64,000 nt of DNA from Phycisphaerales bacterium UBA5793 (GCA_002418285.1 DIDT01000053.1:38789-102788); one strand, 5' to 3'. Positions 51,983 through 61,599 are shown, counted from the first letter of the stretch. Notes: generated by a model from the letters alone, not told the origin. Program-made: numbers and translations.

Positions 51983-52537
51983 ATGACCAGACCCAATCTC
52001 GATCATCCCACGCTTGCCCGACTGAAGTCCGAGTTTCACGGGATGGGACTCAAAGCCACCGAGTTTCGCGGCCAGACAGCGGTCGTTGTTTCAACACGGC
52101 TGCTGCACAAGATGATGCGGTTTCTTCGAGATGACGAGGAGAGTCGCTACGACTTCCTCTCTGATGTCACGGCTGTCGATTACCTGAACTACCCCGCGAA
52201 GATGCCTGGCCGTTTTGCGGTTGTCTACGTACTCTCCAGCACGATTTACAATCTCCGCCTGATCGTCAAGACCTACTTCGATCCGGGCCAAGATACATCA
52301 GGCAATCAGGAAGATCCATCGCTGGTTGTTGACTCCGTCGCCGATCTCTGGCCCGGGGCCGAGTGGCCCGAACGCGAAGTCTACGACATGTTCGGCATTC
52401 GCTTCACCGGCCACCCCGACCTGCGTCGCATTCTGCTGTGGCGCGACTATCCCGCGTTTCCGCTGCGCAAGGACTACCCGCTCCGCGGTCGCGGCGAGCG
52501 CGAGATGTACAACATCGTAAAGCGCGACGACGCCTGA
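51983..52537 (+). CDS. nuoC: NADH-quinone oxidoreductase subunit C
   Basis: Peripheral-arm subunit of complex I. 184 residues with the 30-kDa subunit signature EREVYDMFGIRFTGHPDLRRIL and the end PLRKDYPLRG. The usual partner nuoD is absent; the gene stands alone after the barrel protein. Its stop and that of the LptC-like gene are both formed by the palindrome TGATCA (52535-52540). Confidence 0.95.
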   Translation: MTRPNLDHPTLARLKSEFHGMGLKATEFRGQTAVVVSTRLLHKMMRFLRDDEESRYDFLSDVTAVDYLNYPAKMPGRFAVVYVLSSTIYNLRLIVKTYFDPGQDTSGNQEDPSLVVDSVADLWPGAEWPEREVYDMFGIRFTGHPDLRRILLWRDYPAFPLRKDYPLRGRGEREMYNIVKRDDA

Positions 52538-55500
52538 TCAGCCGCCGGGGTTGATCGTCGGCATCGGTCCGTCGATCCGCGCGCCTTCGACCGTGATGCC
52601 GTTGGTATAGAAATCCCAGAGGATGCGCCGTGCCTGCACTGCTCCGCCCGTCGTCTCGCCTTCCATGACCACATAGTCATCACCGAGCGCTTCGATGGTC
52701 GCCAGCAGCGTCTTGCGGTCGTACGTCAGACGATCCGCCCAGATGCTGCGGTCCTCACGACGCACGAATACGGAGCCGTCTGCAACGGCGCTGGTGAGGT
52801 CCATCCCTTCACTTTGCGAGAGATCCAGAGCGCCGACCGAGCGTGAAGATCTGAGCGAGGCGGTCATCGTATCACAATCAACACGAATGACAGGCTCACC
52901 CATCGGCCGATGTCGCATGATCACATCTTCGGAGATGGTGAGCAGGCCCGGCCCACCGCGCAGCGAGAGTCGACCCGTCCAACTAAACTCCGACTCACCA
53001 GGCCCTGAGAACTGGACGGCTGCGGAACTCGGCGTGCGATCAGTCGGCGTTGTTTCTGGTTCCGGTGCGCTCGAATCGACCACCAGCATCCAACCGTCAC
53101 CGATCGCCTCGAAGAGTTCTGTGGCTTCGGTGTATTCGATGATTTCGCTGGCGACTGCAAGTAGCAACTCGCGCGCTGTTTGCGATTCGTCGGTGAATCG
53201 TTGCGCCTCGACCTGAGCGGGTTCATCGTGGCCGCCAAGCATGGTCATCTTGCGCAGTCGGCGTGTGGCTTTACCTTCTTCGCCCGTTGCGGTGATGGTG
53301 GGGATGGGATCGGTCAGATCAATCTGCATCCAATTGCCGGTGAGTCGATCCACTTCGCGCTCGGACGGTTCTGATTCGGCGCTGACCTGACCTTCAAACG
53401 TGACGCGGCCCTGCTGCTCCTCAAATGTCAGCAGGTCTGTCCACTCGACGCGCACGGAGCCGACGGCGCCGGTGCCATCTGCCGGAGAAGCGGGCGATCT
53501 GGTGTCGTCAGTAGCTGGTTTGCCGCGGGGTCGATCTTCAAGCCGACGGCGTAATTCCTCGCGCATCTCCTCGGGTGTAGTCACCGGGCGACCCTCGATC
53601 GTCCCATCATCATCGGGCAAGGTCGGTTTCGGTTGGAAATAGGTCAACGTGCCCGCTCCGATGAACTTCGCGACACGGTCCTGCTTCTTGCTCGAAATGT
53701 TGGTAATCTCGGCATGCTTGCCCATAACCTTCAGCGAGGGATCGCCGACGATCACGTTCTCGCCTGTCAGTACGGCCGTGTCGGTTCGGGCATCAGCCTG
53801 CAGGCGATCCGCCATGGCCATGACGCCGTCTTCGAATGTCAGGACAACGGTACCTTGCGCGAGCATGTCGCTCACGGCAAAGGAGGACGAGCCACCGAAC
53901 TTCGCCGGAAGCGCCTCGTCCGACGCCATGGACTGCTCAACCAGATTCGCCTGGATGTACTGGGCCGCAATGGAACTGCCTTCGTTGACAACGTGGCCAT
54001 GACCTGTCACCGTCATCTGGCCGGGAAACGACGAACCCTTGGCGTTCTCCTTGAACTGCACGAACAACTCGTCGCCGCTGACATTGCCGTCCGCTGACTG
54101 CAACCTGGCGTCGCCCGTAGCCGTGATGGTGTCGATGCCCTGATCCTTCGAGTTCAGATTGTCTTTGAAATCAATTCGCAGCTGCTGTGAATCCAGCGCG
54201 TACCCGTTTGGATCATCCACATGCACGGTTCCGTTGAACACAGCCGCAGCGATCTTCCCAAGTCCGCTGCCCTGATCCGCCTTCTTGAACTCCACGACGA
54301 AGTCGTTGAGCCAGTTGATCGAGAACCCCTCTGGCAGGCCCTTCATGGCTGAAGGGTTCGTTTCCGGTGCCGCATCCGGAGGTTGTGATTGAGCCTCCTT
54401 GGGAATCAGGCCGACGATCGTGCCGGCCCCGAGCAGTGTCCCCTCGCCCGCTTCGAAGTCATACTCGAAGGGGGCGACAGAGGTCAATCGGGCGCCACCA
54501 GGCAGCCCCGCTTCGATGGGCTGATCTCGCTCGCACTTCAGCTTCGCCAAGGCTTCCGACTTGGAGTATTCGAGGGCAGACCCAGCCGCCTCAAAATCGC
54601 CGTACTGGATCTGCAGTGGATCTCCCTCGAGCGTGGCATAGAGATCGCCGGGGCCGGCCAGGTTTTCCGGAGTGCCGTCGATTGGCACGAGCAGCAGTCC
54701 GCCTTCACCTGTGATCAGTATGTCATCGACGCCCGGGCCAAGATCGCTTCCGAGGAACGTGACAATCGGCTGGGCGAATCCGTAGGACATGGAAGCGAGT
54801 TGCCCCCAGCGGCTGGATGAGACGCTTGCGGGAGGCATGTGCGCTGAGGTGATGGGATCGCGTTGAGCTTGTGGCAGACTCGATGATGGCGCGCCGGTGA
54901 GTCGGCCACCGAAATCGCTTCGCTTGAGCGCAAAGTCCGCCATCAGATCTTGGCCGTGGATGGTGAGCGCCTCGTCGCCCTCTCCCTGGGTAATCGCCAC
55001 TTCGTCGGTGAGTGTGAGGTGATATGCGGTCACATCCTGCCAGATGGACCCGTTGGGGGCCGACTTGGCAACACGTGCCTGGGCGCCGGGATCGGCCGCG
55101 GCACTCGCATCAGTCGGCGCGGCCGTTGACGGTGGAGCTGAGTTGGCTCGCTCCGATTTCGCCGGTGTCCCCGTTGGTTGTCGATATGCGATCAGTTCGC
55201 GCTCGTTGATCTCCAGTTCCTCAATTCGGCCCAGCCGCTCGTTGAATAGCAGGCTCATGCCCTTGCCAATCATGATCAGTTCCGGTGTGCGGGCCACGAC
55301 GCGCTCATCAGTGCGGCCGCTGAGTCGCACGGCGTCGAAGTTGAGTGAATCGGTTTCGAACTGCGCGACGGGCAGGGTCTTGTCCGGATCGATCGAGTAC
55401 GCGCCGCGCCGCTCGTTGGATTCGTACAGCGACACAACAACGTGCCCTTGGAGCACACCCGCCTGGGGCTGGCGATTTTCCGCCAGCCGGAACATGCCCT

Positions 55501-55912
55501 CATCAGCGCTCAGTCGGATCAATTGCGTCTCAGATCGATAGATCCACGCCTGGGGATGGGTGAAGCGATTCCACCCGGTCTCAAGCGGATCGGATTTGTC
55601 CCACCGGTACCGGAACGCGAGCAATCCTTCGTCGTTTGTGAACTCCAGCTCGCCGCGACCGGTTTGGAGCGACTGAAGTGGATCTCCGCTCGCCTTGCGG
55701 TTTTGCCCGATGACGACGCGTGATGCGGGGTCGCGATCCGGGATGTCATTCTTGAGCAGATCAGCGGAGATCTCCGGTGCGCCGTTGGCCTGTTTCACCC
55801 GGTTCCTCGCGCCAGCAAAAATGAGGACGAGCAGCACCAACGCTCCGCACACGCCGGCAGCACCAACGAACAGGAGATGACGATCGGCCATCGCGGCGTG
55901 TCGTGGTCGCAT
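52538..55912 (-). CDS. Very large LptC/OstA-like LPS transport protein
   Basis: 1124 residues with one N-terminal membrane helix (RHLLFVGAAGVCGALVLLVLIFAGA-like, about 10-30). The rest resembles repeated LptC/OstA (LptA) beta-jellyroll sequence: segments such as ELEFTNDEGLLAFRYRW, GVLQGHVVVSLYES, ATGDARLQSADGNVSGDELF and WDFYTNGITVEGARI. LptC is normally about 190 residues, so this is a much expanded bridging protein, perhaps LptC fused to several LptA-like units. It is downstream of kdsC and kdsD, which supports LPS transport. The ATG at 55912 has GGAGG nine bases upstream. Confidence 0.8.
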   Translation of the reverse strand: MRPRHAAMADRHLLFVGAAGVCGALVLLVLIFAGARNRVKQANGAPEISADLLKNDIPDRDPASRVVIGQNRKASGDPLQSLQTGRGELEFTNDEGLLAFRYRWDKSDPLETGWNRFTHPQAWIYRSETQLIRLSADEGMFRLAENRQPQAGVLQGHVVVSLYESNERRGAYSIDPDKTLPVAQFETDSLNFDAVRLSGRTDERVVARTPELIMIGKGMSLLFNERLGRIEELEINERELIAYRQPTGTPAKSERANSAPPSTAAPTDASAAADPGAQARVAKSAPNGSIWQDVTAYHLTLTDEVAITQGEGDEALTIHGQDLMADFALKRSDFGGRLTGAPSSSLPQAQRDPITSAHMPPASVSSSRWGQLASMSYGFAQPIVTFLGSDLGPGVDDILITGEGGLLLVPIDGTPENLAGPGDLYATLEGDPLQIQYGDFEAAGSALEYSKSEALAKLKCERDQPIEAGLPGGARLTSVAPFEYDFEAGEGTLLGAGTIVGLIPKEAQSQPPDAAPETNPSAMKGLPEGFSINWLNDFVVEFKKADQGSGLGKIAAAVFNGTVHVDDPNGYALDSQQLRIDFKDNLNSKDQGIDTITATGDARLQSADGNVSGDELFVQFKENAKGSSFPGQMTVTGHGHVVNEGSSIAAQYIQANLVEQSMASDEALPAKFGGSSSFAVSDMLAQGTVVLTFEDGVMAMADRLQADARTDTAVLTGENVIVGDPSLKVMGKHAEITNISSKKQDRVAKFIGAGTLTYFQPKPTLPDDDGTIEGRPVTTPEEMREELRRRLEDRPRGKPATDDTRSPASPADGTGAVGSVRVEWTDLLTFEEQQGRVTFEGQVSAESEPSEREVDRLTGNWMQIDLTDPIPTITATGEEGKATRRLRKMTMLGGHDEPAQVEAQRFTDESQTARELLLAVASEIIEYTEATELFEAIGDGWMLVVDSSAPEPETTPTDRTPSSAAVQFSGPGESEFSWTGRLSLRGGPGLLTISEDVIMRHRPMGEPVIRVDCDTMTASLRSSRSVGALDLSQSEGMDLTSAVADGSVFVRREDRSIWADRLTYDRKTLLATIEALGDDYVVMEGETTGGAVQARRILWDFYTNGITVEGARIDGPMPTINPGG

Positions 55913-55916
55913 GGAA

Positions 55917-56456
55917 TCAGACCTCCTTGTGCTCGGACGGGACATACCGCGACACGGCTTCGTCCCACCGTCCCTGCGCGACGAGCAGATGCTCGATTGC
56001 CTCTCGAACCGCGCCGCGGCCGCCCGGTCGTTTTGTCACAAATCGGGCGACTTCGCGGATCTCAGCCACGGCGTCCGCCACTGCAATAGGATAGCCGACG
56101 CCTCGCAGCAGCGGCAAATCCACGACATCATCTCCGATGGCCGCCGCTTGAGTCGAATTGAGGCCCGTATGGTCCAGAATCGACTGAAGTGCAGCCCCCT
56201 TGTCGTGGACGGCCTGCATGACGTGATTGACCTTGAGTTCCGCAGCCCGGTGGGCCACGACCTGGCTTGCCCGGCCGGTGATGATGGCCACTTCGCCGCC
56301 CATCTTCTGCCACATCCGGATTCCTGAACCATCGCGCACGTGAAATCGCTTCGTTTCATGGCCGAGATCATCGATGATGATGGAGCCGTCCGTCATGACG
56401 CCGTCCACGTCGAGGACAAGTAGGCGAATGGCTTTCAGATCGGGCGGCTGGCTCAC
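55917..56456 (-). CDS. kdsC: 3-deoxy-D-manno-octulosonate 8-phosphate phosphatase
   Basis: HAD-family phosphatase releasing phosphate from KDO 8-phosphate. 179 residues, as usual. Catalytic LLVLDVDGVMTDG (Asp16, Asp18), ITGRAS, and AAIGDDVVDLPLL near residue 120 give the HAD motifs I-IV. The GTG start at 56456 follows the kdsD stop. Part of the KDO pathway of LPS, with kdsD upstream and the LptC-like gene four bases downstream. Confidence 0.93.
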   Translation of the reverse strand: MSQPPDLKAIRLLVLDVDGVMTDGSIIIDDLGHETKRFHVRDGSGIRMWQKMGGEVAIITGRASQVVAHRAAELKVNHVMQAVHDKGAALQSILDHTGLNSTQAAAIGDDVVDLPLLRGVGYPIAVADAVAEIREVARFVTKRPGGRGAVREAIEHLLVAQGRWDEAVSRYVPSEHKEV

Positions 56457-56463
56457 GTCCGGT

Positions 56464-57486
56464 TTATTCCTGGATGATTCGCAGGGCAATGAGATCCTGC
56501 ACGTCTACCAGACCGATCGGGCAGCCGGCTTTGTCGACAACAGGAATCTCGTCGGGGCGAAACTCCTGCACCATCTCCACCGCTTCGCGCACGATCTGAT
56601 CCTGGCGCAGGACGCGGGGGTGTTTGGTCATCACCGAAGCGATTGGCTGATCCAGCGCGGAAGGGTCACGGAGCACCAGCCGCCGCAAGTCGCCATCAGT
56701 AAATAGCCCCGCCAGATCGCCGGCCTTATTCACGATGAGCAGGGCACCGGGCCGTCGACCCACGTCAGCCTGTTGCAGCGCGGCCCGCACGGTCGAACCC
56801 ACTGGAATCAGAGGCAGATTCTCTCCCGCCTTGAAACGCAACACTTCGGTGACAGGCTGGAGCAGAACGCCGAGCATTCCACCCGGGTGTCGTCGCCTGA
56901 AGTCAGCCTCGGAGAATTGCCTTCGGCGACTGACCGCCAGGGCCAACGCATCGCCAAGCGCGAGCATCGCGGTCGTCGATGCAGTCGGGGCAAGGTTGAG
57001 TGGGCAGGCTTCTGAGATGTCGCCCAGATTGAGGTGCGCCGTGGCCAGTTTTGCGAGGCGACTGGCGGGATTTGAACTGACGGCGAGGATCGGCAGCCCT
57101 TCGGCGCGCAGCACGTGACCGAGCTGAACGACCTCATCTGTGTTGCCAGAGTAACTGAGCGCCCAGACCACGTCACCTTTGCGCACGCGGCCCAAGTCCC
57201 CGTGCAGAGCCTCCGCGGGATGAATGAAGTGGCTCGGGACGCCAACACTCGAAAGTGTTGCGCTGATCTTCTGGGCGATCAGGCCGCTCTTGCCCATTCC
57301 CGTCACTGCAACATGGCCGGTGCACCCGTCAAGCAAGTCGATGGCGGCTGCCAGATCGTCGCCGATTGACTCGGCGGTTCGCTCGATGGCAGCGCACTCG
57401 GCGCGAAGAGCCGCAAGTATGAACTCGCGTTCCGAGGCGGAAGAGGTCTCAATCTCAGGGGCCGGTTTCCGGGCCGTGGTGCTCAA
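56464..57486 (-). CDS. kdsD: Arabinose 5-phosphate isomerase
   Basis: Interconverts ribulose 5-phosphate and arabinose 5-phosphate for KDO synthesis. 340 residues: SIS domain (about 45-185) with HVAVTGMGKSGLIAQKIS and ALSYSGNTDEVVQLG, then a CBS pair (about 215-335) with GLFTDGDLRRL. TTG start at 57486 with GGAG at seven bases. First of the kdsD-kdsC-lptC-like unit. Confidence 0.93.
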   Translation of the reverse strand: MSTTARKPAPEIETSSASEREFILAALRAECAAIERTAESIGDDLAAAIDLLDGCTGHVAVTGMGKSGLIAQKISATLSSVGVPSHFIHPAEALHGDLGRVRKGDVVWALSYSGNTDEVVQLGHVLRAEGLPILAVSSNPASRLAKLATAHLNLGDISEACPLNLAPTASTTAMLALGDALALAVSRRRQFSEADFRRRHPGGMLGVLLQPVTEVLRFKAGENLPLIPVGSTVRAALQQADVGRRPGALLIVNKAGDLAGLFTDGDLRRLVLRDPSALDQPIASVMTKHPRVLRQDQIVREAVEMVQEFRPDEIPVVDKAGCPIGLVDVQDLIALRIIQE

Positions 57487-57516
57487 AATCGATCTCCGGG
57501 CGAATGAAGCGATATT

Positions 57517-58551
57517 CTAGCACAAGTCTGGAGAGGCGGTTGACTCCCTTTGCCACTGCGATAGCCGGGTCCCAATCAGTGGAAGGTAGCGACGCACTTG
57601 CGCCTGATCCTCGCTTCGAGGGGAGGCGAGCAGCGTGTTGACAAGCATGAGGCCGCGGGCACCAATCAGCGCATCGAGATCCGATTCTCTGCAGGTCGGC
57701 CATTTTCCTCGAGATTCGTAACCACGACGAAAGGCCGACTCGAGTGAAGCCGCATTGGAACGGATTCGGAGGTAATACAGCGTCGTGGCAATGTCCTGGA
57801 TCGCATACCCCCACATCAGATCTTCAAAGTCGATGACCGCCAGCTGGTCTCCGCGGACAAGGACGTTCCAAAGATGGAGATCGTTGTGAATGAGCTGCGG
57901 CTGGCTTGGACCGCTGAACAGCTTATCGATTGTGGCCTGCGCCCAGTGGATCGCTCGTTCATACGTTGCATGAAGATCAGGCGAACACACCCTCCGGAAA
58001 CGATCATCGAGAACGAGCACCGGCTCTTGGTTGGAAAACGCCGGATCGGCGTAGGGAAAGACATGATCGAAACGGCGCACCCGACCCTGTGAGAGCTCGA
58101 ACGATCTTGCATGCTCATGAAGCGAAGCGGCAATGCGTCCGAGTCGGTAGGAACTTCTTACTCCGACCTGCCCGCCAAGGAGCCGGCCAGGCAGCCACTC
58201 GAACAGCACGCACTGGCGATGAAGCGGAGCCAGGTCTGGGTCGAGCACGCCCATCACTTTGCCATCGAGCCGCGCCACCGGGCGCGGAACCGCGACGCAC
58301 TCCTCCCGGGCCAGCGCCGCCAACCACGCAAGTTCGGCTTGCGTCTCCTCGACGCCGTGGCATGCCTGCGCCGAGGTGATTCGCAGCGCAAACGAGTCTC
58401 CACTCACCGACTCAACGCGATAAACACAGTTGAACGAATCTGTTACCAATCGAAATGTGCGCACTTTGAAGTCGTAGTAGCTCAGTGCGGCGCGGGCGGC
58501 CGCACGCAGCCCCCTCCGGAGCTCTCGTGCATCGGCATGTGATGCGTTCAT
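57517..58551 (-). CDS. Phosphotransferase of the APH/choline kinase family
   Basis: 344 residues. Kinase-like fold with the catalytic loop LIHNDLHLWNVLV and metal-binding VIDFEDLMWGYAIQD. Domain layout fits homoserine kinase-like or SrkA-like enzymes: an N-terminal lobe with FNCVYRVES and FALRITSA, and an FEWLPG hinge. The substrate cannot be inferred; aminoglycoside, stress or sugar kinases all share these motifs. No resistance gene context. Confidence 0.85.
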   Translation of the reverse strand: MNASHADARELRRGLRAAARAALSYYDFKVRTFRLVTDSFNCVYRVESVSGDSFALRITSAQACHGVEETQAELAWLAALAREECVAVPRPVARLDGKVMGVLDPDLAPLHRQCVLFEWLPGRLLGGQVGVRSSYRLGRIAASLHEHARSFELSQGRVRRFDHVFPYADPAFSNQEPVLVLDDRFRRVCSPDLHATYERAIHWAQATIDKLFSGPSQPQLIHNDLHLWNVLVRGDQLAVIDFEDLMWGYAIQDIATTLYYLRIRSNAASLESAFRRGYESRGKWPTCRESDLDALIGARGLMLVNTLLASPRSEDQAQVRRYLPLIGTRLSQWQRESTASPDLC

Positions 58552-58624
58552 GGCTGATCGTAGAGTCGCCGTGTAGTCCGCGGTGAACGCAGGTGCAACG
58601 TCGGGGCTGATCGAGAACAGTGGC

Positions 58625-58999
58625 TTACGGTCTTGGAGCCGCAGGGCTGTAGATCAACACCTGGACCTCTTCAAGCGTAACCAACCCCCCACCAACCATC
58701 GCGTCGAGGTGCGGCCGCAGTTCCGCGATCTTCTCGGCACAGTCCACGATCTCAATGACAATCGGCAGGTCCTCGGACAATCGCAGAATCTTGGCAGTGT
58801 GAATGCGGCTCTGAGCACCAAATCCCATCGGTCCGCGCAGCACGGTAGCGCCGGCCAGATGCAACTCGCGAGCCTTGAGGACAATTGCCTCATAGAGTGG
58901 CTGGCCGTGCCATCGATCATTCTCGCCGATGTAAATCGTCAGCCGCTGGGCCGACTCGGGGATTACAAACACGCCGTGCTTGAGTGAGTCGGTCATCAT
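58625..58999 (-). CDS. DUF190-family protein, crcB partner
   Basis: 124 residues, with RLTIYIGENDRWHGQPLYEAIV and LRGPMGFGAQSRIHTAKILRLSEDLP, the recognised DUF190 pattern. It overlaps the end of crcB by four bases (ATGA) and so is cotranslated. DUF190 genes are often paired with crcB; they resemble small trimeric nucleotide-sensing proteins of PII-like size. A role in fluoride export is inferred from context. Confidence 0.88.
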   Translation of the reverse strand: MMTDSLKHGVFVIPESAQRLTIYIGENDRWHGQPLYEAIVLKARELHLAGATVLRGPMGFGAQSRIHTAKILRLSEDLPIVIEIVDCAEKIAELRPHLDAMVGGGLVTLEEVQVLIYSPAAPRP

Positions 59000-59388
59000 G
59001 CACCTGTCCCGTAGGTCTTTACGGAGAGCGCCGCACCGGCCCACACGGCCGCAAGCCCGAGCACGTTGCTGAGCACCACGTTGATCGCCGCCAGAGTCCA
59101 CTCGCCGTCGCCAACGAGCGCCATCGTCTCTCGCCCAAAGCTCGAGAACGTCGTGAAGCCGCCGAGCAGTCCGACGAGAATCGCAATGCGATACTCCTCA
59201 CGCATCATCACCGGGCCGGTGAGCGCGGTGGCGAGGAATCCCATGATAAAGCAGCCGACCACGTTGACGGTCATCGTACCGATCGGAAACGTCGGCCCCC
59301 ACCACGCCTGCATGACCCCGGCGACCATGTAGCGCAGCAATCCACCAAGACCGGAAGCGAGAAAGACCAAGAGAGCGTTGTAGGCCAT
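58996..59388 (-). CDS. crcB: Fluoride channel/exporter CrcB (Fluc)
   Basis: 130 residues with four membrane helices. Family motifs: GGLLRYMVAG, GTMTVNVVGCFIMGF, GLLGGFTTFSSFGRE. Fluc dimers let fluoride leave the cell. The ATG at 59388 has GGAG five bases upstream; earlier sequence in the frame is not membrane-protein-like. A fluoride riboswitch precedes it and a DUF190 gene follows. Confidence 0.95.
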   Translation of the reverse strand: MAYNALLVFLASGLGGLLRYMVAGVMQAWWGPTFPIGTMTVNVVGCFIMGFLATALTGPVMMREEYRIAILVGLLGGFTTFSSFGRETMALVGDGEWTLAAINVVLSNVLGLAAVWAGAALSVKTYGTGA

Positions 59389-59414
59389 GCAACTCCGCCA
59401 CGGCTTCATATCAG

Positions 59415-59500
59415 AGGTCCAAGAGTCATCAGGCGCTGCGCACTGCGAGAATGAAAGATCCTGCGCAGACCGGTTCGAGGCGGACTCCATCGCCGATGCG
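59415..59500 (-). promoter_or_regulatory. Fluoride (crcB) riboswitch
   Basis: On the minus strand: GGCGATGGAGTCCGCC then TCGAACCG and, after a variable stem, GCGCCTGATGACTC, the conserved elements of the crcB motif. The GAGTCC/GACTC pairing matches the pseudoknot of the family. The aptamer ends about 30 bases before the crcB start. In the family, bound fluoride turns expression on. Confidence 0.85.
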
Positions 59501-59563
59501 AGTTTAGCATCGACCACGGGGAGAATTCGCGGAAACGCGGGAGACGCAATCGTCCCCCGGTGG

Positions 59564-60118
59564 TCACATCGGCTCGTAACTGAAGTTCTGCCCGCCGATC
59601 GAGGCTTCGTACATGAGCCCAGACTCACCAAATGTGAACACCGCCACGCCGTGACTGAACTTGGCGTTGGCTCCCGAACCCGAGGTCACGCCCACCGCCG
59701 TAGCCTGGGCATCGAAACGGAAGTTGCCCTTCTTGAACGCGTCTACGGCTTCAGCAGTCTCGAAGATGATGACTTCGGAGTACGATTGCCCGCCAAGCTG
59801 CAGACCAATCGAGCCTTGACTGAGATCACAGTAACCGACCTGCAGACCATCCTGGTACAACACACCTTGCCCATAGGCACCGCCCACGCCAATGGCCCCC
59901 TTTCCAACTGAGGGGAACACCGCGTAGCCGGCGCTGCGATCGAGCAGAACGCCGAGCGTCGCATCGTTGCGCCGGGCTCGAGACACGGTCAGATCGGCTT
60001 CGGCGCGGATATTGGTGCGGCCTTCGATCGTCTTGGGTGCTGTCGAGCAAGCAGCCGTTGCCCACAAGCCGGACAGCAGCGTGAGCATGAACACCGTCCT
60101 GAGCGTCGCGTGCATCAT
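59564..60118 (-). CDS. SYLF-domain (Ysc84-type) lipoprotein
   Basis: 184 residues with a lipoprotein signal (TAAC, Cys24). The SYLF domain has GYAVFPSVGKGAIGVGGAYG, GSIGLQLGGQSYSEVIIF and VTSGSGANAKFSHG. In eukaryotes this domain binds lipids and actin; bacterial copies are common exported proteins of unknown role. AAAGGA precedes the ATG. Its gene ends 64 bases before the fluoride riboswitch. Confidence 0.92.
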   Translation of the reverse strand: MMHATLRTVFMLTLLSGLWATAACSTAPKTIEGRTNIRAEADLTVSRARRNDATLGVLLDRSAGYAVFPSVGKGAIGVGGAYGQGVLYQDGLQVGYCDLSQGSIGLQLGGQSYSEVIIFETAEAVDAFKKGNFRFDAQATAVGVTSGSGANAKFSHGVAVFTFGESGLMYEASIGGQNFSYEPM

Positions 60119-60171
60119 GAATCCATCCTTTCATCCAGACTGAAGGTCACGTCGACTGACGTATCGGCTGA

Positions 60172-61599
60172 TTAGCCCAGTCGAGCTTCGACTTTTGCCT
60201 TCCAGTCCGCATACCCATCGCGGCCCATCAGGCCAAACGTCGCCACCTTGCCCGTTTCCACGGCGGGCTGGTCATAGGCGTTGATGTTCAGGATCAGCCC
60301 CGCGTAGGCAGTAATCACCTCCCACAACTGGATGAACTCCCCGACATGGTGGGCATTGAGGCGCGGCATGGTGATCGTGAAATTCGGTCGCTCGCTTTCG
60401 ACGAGTGCATACTCCGTCGCTCGTTTCTCGGCTGCGATGAGTTCACTGAGCGCATGGTCCTGCAGATATGAGATGGCATCGACCTTGAGGTTGCTGGGAA
60501 TGGTCACATCACGATCCCACTCCGATACGTCCACGAAACCGAAGACCTTATCGTTCGGTCCTTCTCGGTAGAGTTGCACCTGCGAGTGCTGGTCGGTCGT
60601 ACCCAGCGCCTTGATCGGCGTGGCGCCGGCAAAGACCTCGCGGCCCTGCAGGTCCACGCGCTTGCCCAGACTCTCGGCCCACAACTGCCGGTACCAGTCC
60701 GCGAGGCTGTACAGCGCGTTGCAGTACGGCATCATCACGTGATTGCCCTTGCCTCGCTGATTGAATTCCATGAGCAGCCAGGCAATCGTGGCTGCCGGAT
60801 TGCTCTTGAATTCACGGAGTCGACAGCGCAGATCCATGGCAGCGGCGCCTGCGAGCAGCGCGTTGATATCGATGCCGCACATCGCAGCGGAGAACAGGCC
60901 AACGGGGGAGAGAACGCTGAAGCGCCCGCCGACTCCGTCAGGCACGGGCAATGTTGCGTAGCCCTCAACATCGACGATGGATCGCATGGTGCCGCGACTG
61001 GGGTCAGTGATGGCCACGATGTGCTGACGGTACGAATCGCCCAAGTGTGACTTGAGCCAGTCGCGGAAGATCATGAACTGGGCCGCGGTCTCTGCCGTCT
61101 CGCCGGACTTGGAAATGACGTTGACAGCCGTGTGCTTGAGTCCCGGATCCTTGATCTCAAGATATCGCATCGTGTCGCCGACGAAGTGCGGATCGACGTT
61201 GTCGAGTACGTATAGGCGCGGGCCGATGCGGTGCGTGCAGGGCGTGAGATTGTGAACGTGCTCCTTGAGCGCACTCTGCAAAGCGATGTTGCCCAGCGCC
61301 GATCCGCCGATACCCAGCACGACCAGGTGCTTGCACCGCTTGCCCGAGGAGTTGGATTCAAAATAGGCATTGGTGTCGGCGACGACCTGGCTCACGGCGC
61401 CCAGGTGTTCTTTCCGCATCGGATCGTGGCACAGGCCGCGCCAGCGCGTTTCGCCGGCTTTGTCCATCTCCGCGAGGCGGTCGGTCAGGTCTCCCATGCG
61501 CGATTGAGCAGCGTTCAGGTCGGCAGCCGCGATGCCATGCGTTGCGCCGACGCGATCGGTGAAACAATTGGCGATGTCGATGTGCAGTTGCTCTGTCAT
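60172..61599 (-). CDS. pgi: Glucose-6-phosphate isomerase
   Basis: Converts glucose 6-phosphate to fructose 6-phosphate. 475 residues, a normal bacterial length. Two SIS-like halves with LVVLGIGGSALGN, VNVISKSGETAETAAQF, DGVGGRFSVLSPVGL, and the C-terminal HHVGEFIQLWEV carrying the catalytic histidine. The ATG at 61599 lacks an obvious ribosome site, so the start is moderately certain. Divergent from mrp. Confidence 0.95.
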   Translation of the reverse strand: MTEQLHIDIANCFTDRVGATHGIAAADLNAAQSRMGDLTDRLAEMDKAGETRWRGLCHDPMRKEHLGAVSQVVADTNAYFESNSSGKRCKHLVVLGIGGSALGNIALQSALKEHVHNLTPCTHRIGPRLYVLDNVDPHFVGDTMRYLEIKDPGLKHTAVNVISKSGETAETAAQFMIFRDWLKSHLGDSYRQHIVAITDPSRGTMRSIVDVEGYATLPVPDGVGGRFSVLSPVGLFSAAMCGIDINALLAGAAAMDLRCRLREFKSNPAATIAWLLMEFNQRGKGNHVMMPYCNALYSLADWYRQLWAESLGKRVDLQGREVFAGATPIKALGTTDQHSQVQLYREGPNDKVFGFVDVSEWDRDVTIPSNLKVDAISYLQDHALSELIAAEKRATEYALVESERPNFTITMPRLNAHHVGEFIQLWEVITAYAGLILNINAYDQPAVETGKVATFGLMGRDGYADWKAKVEARLG

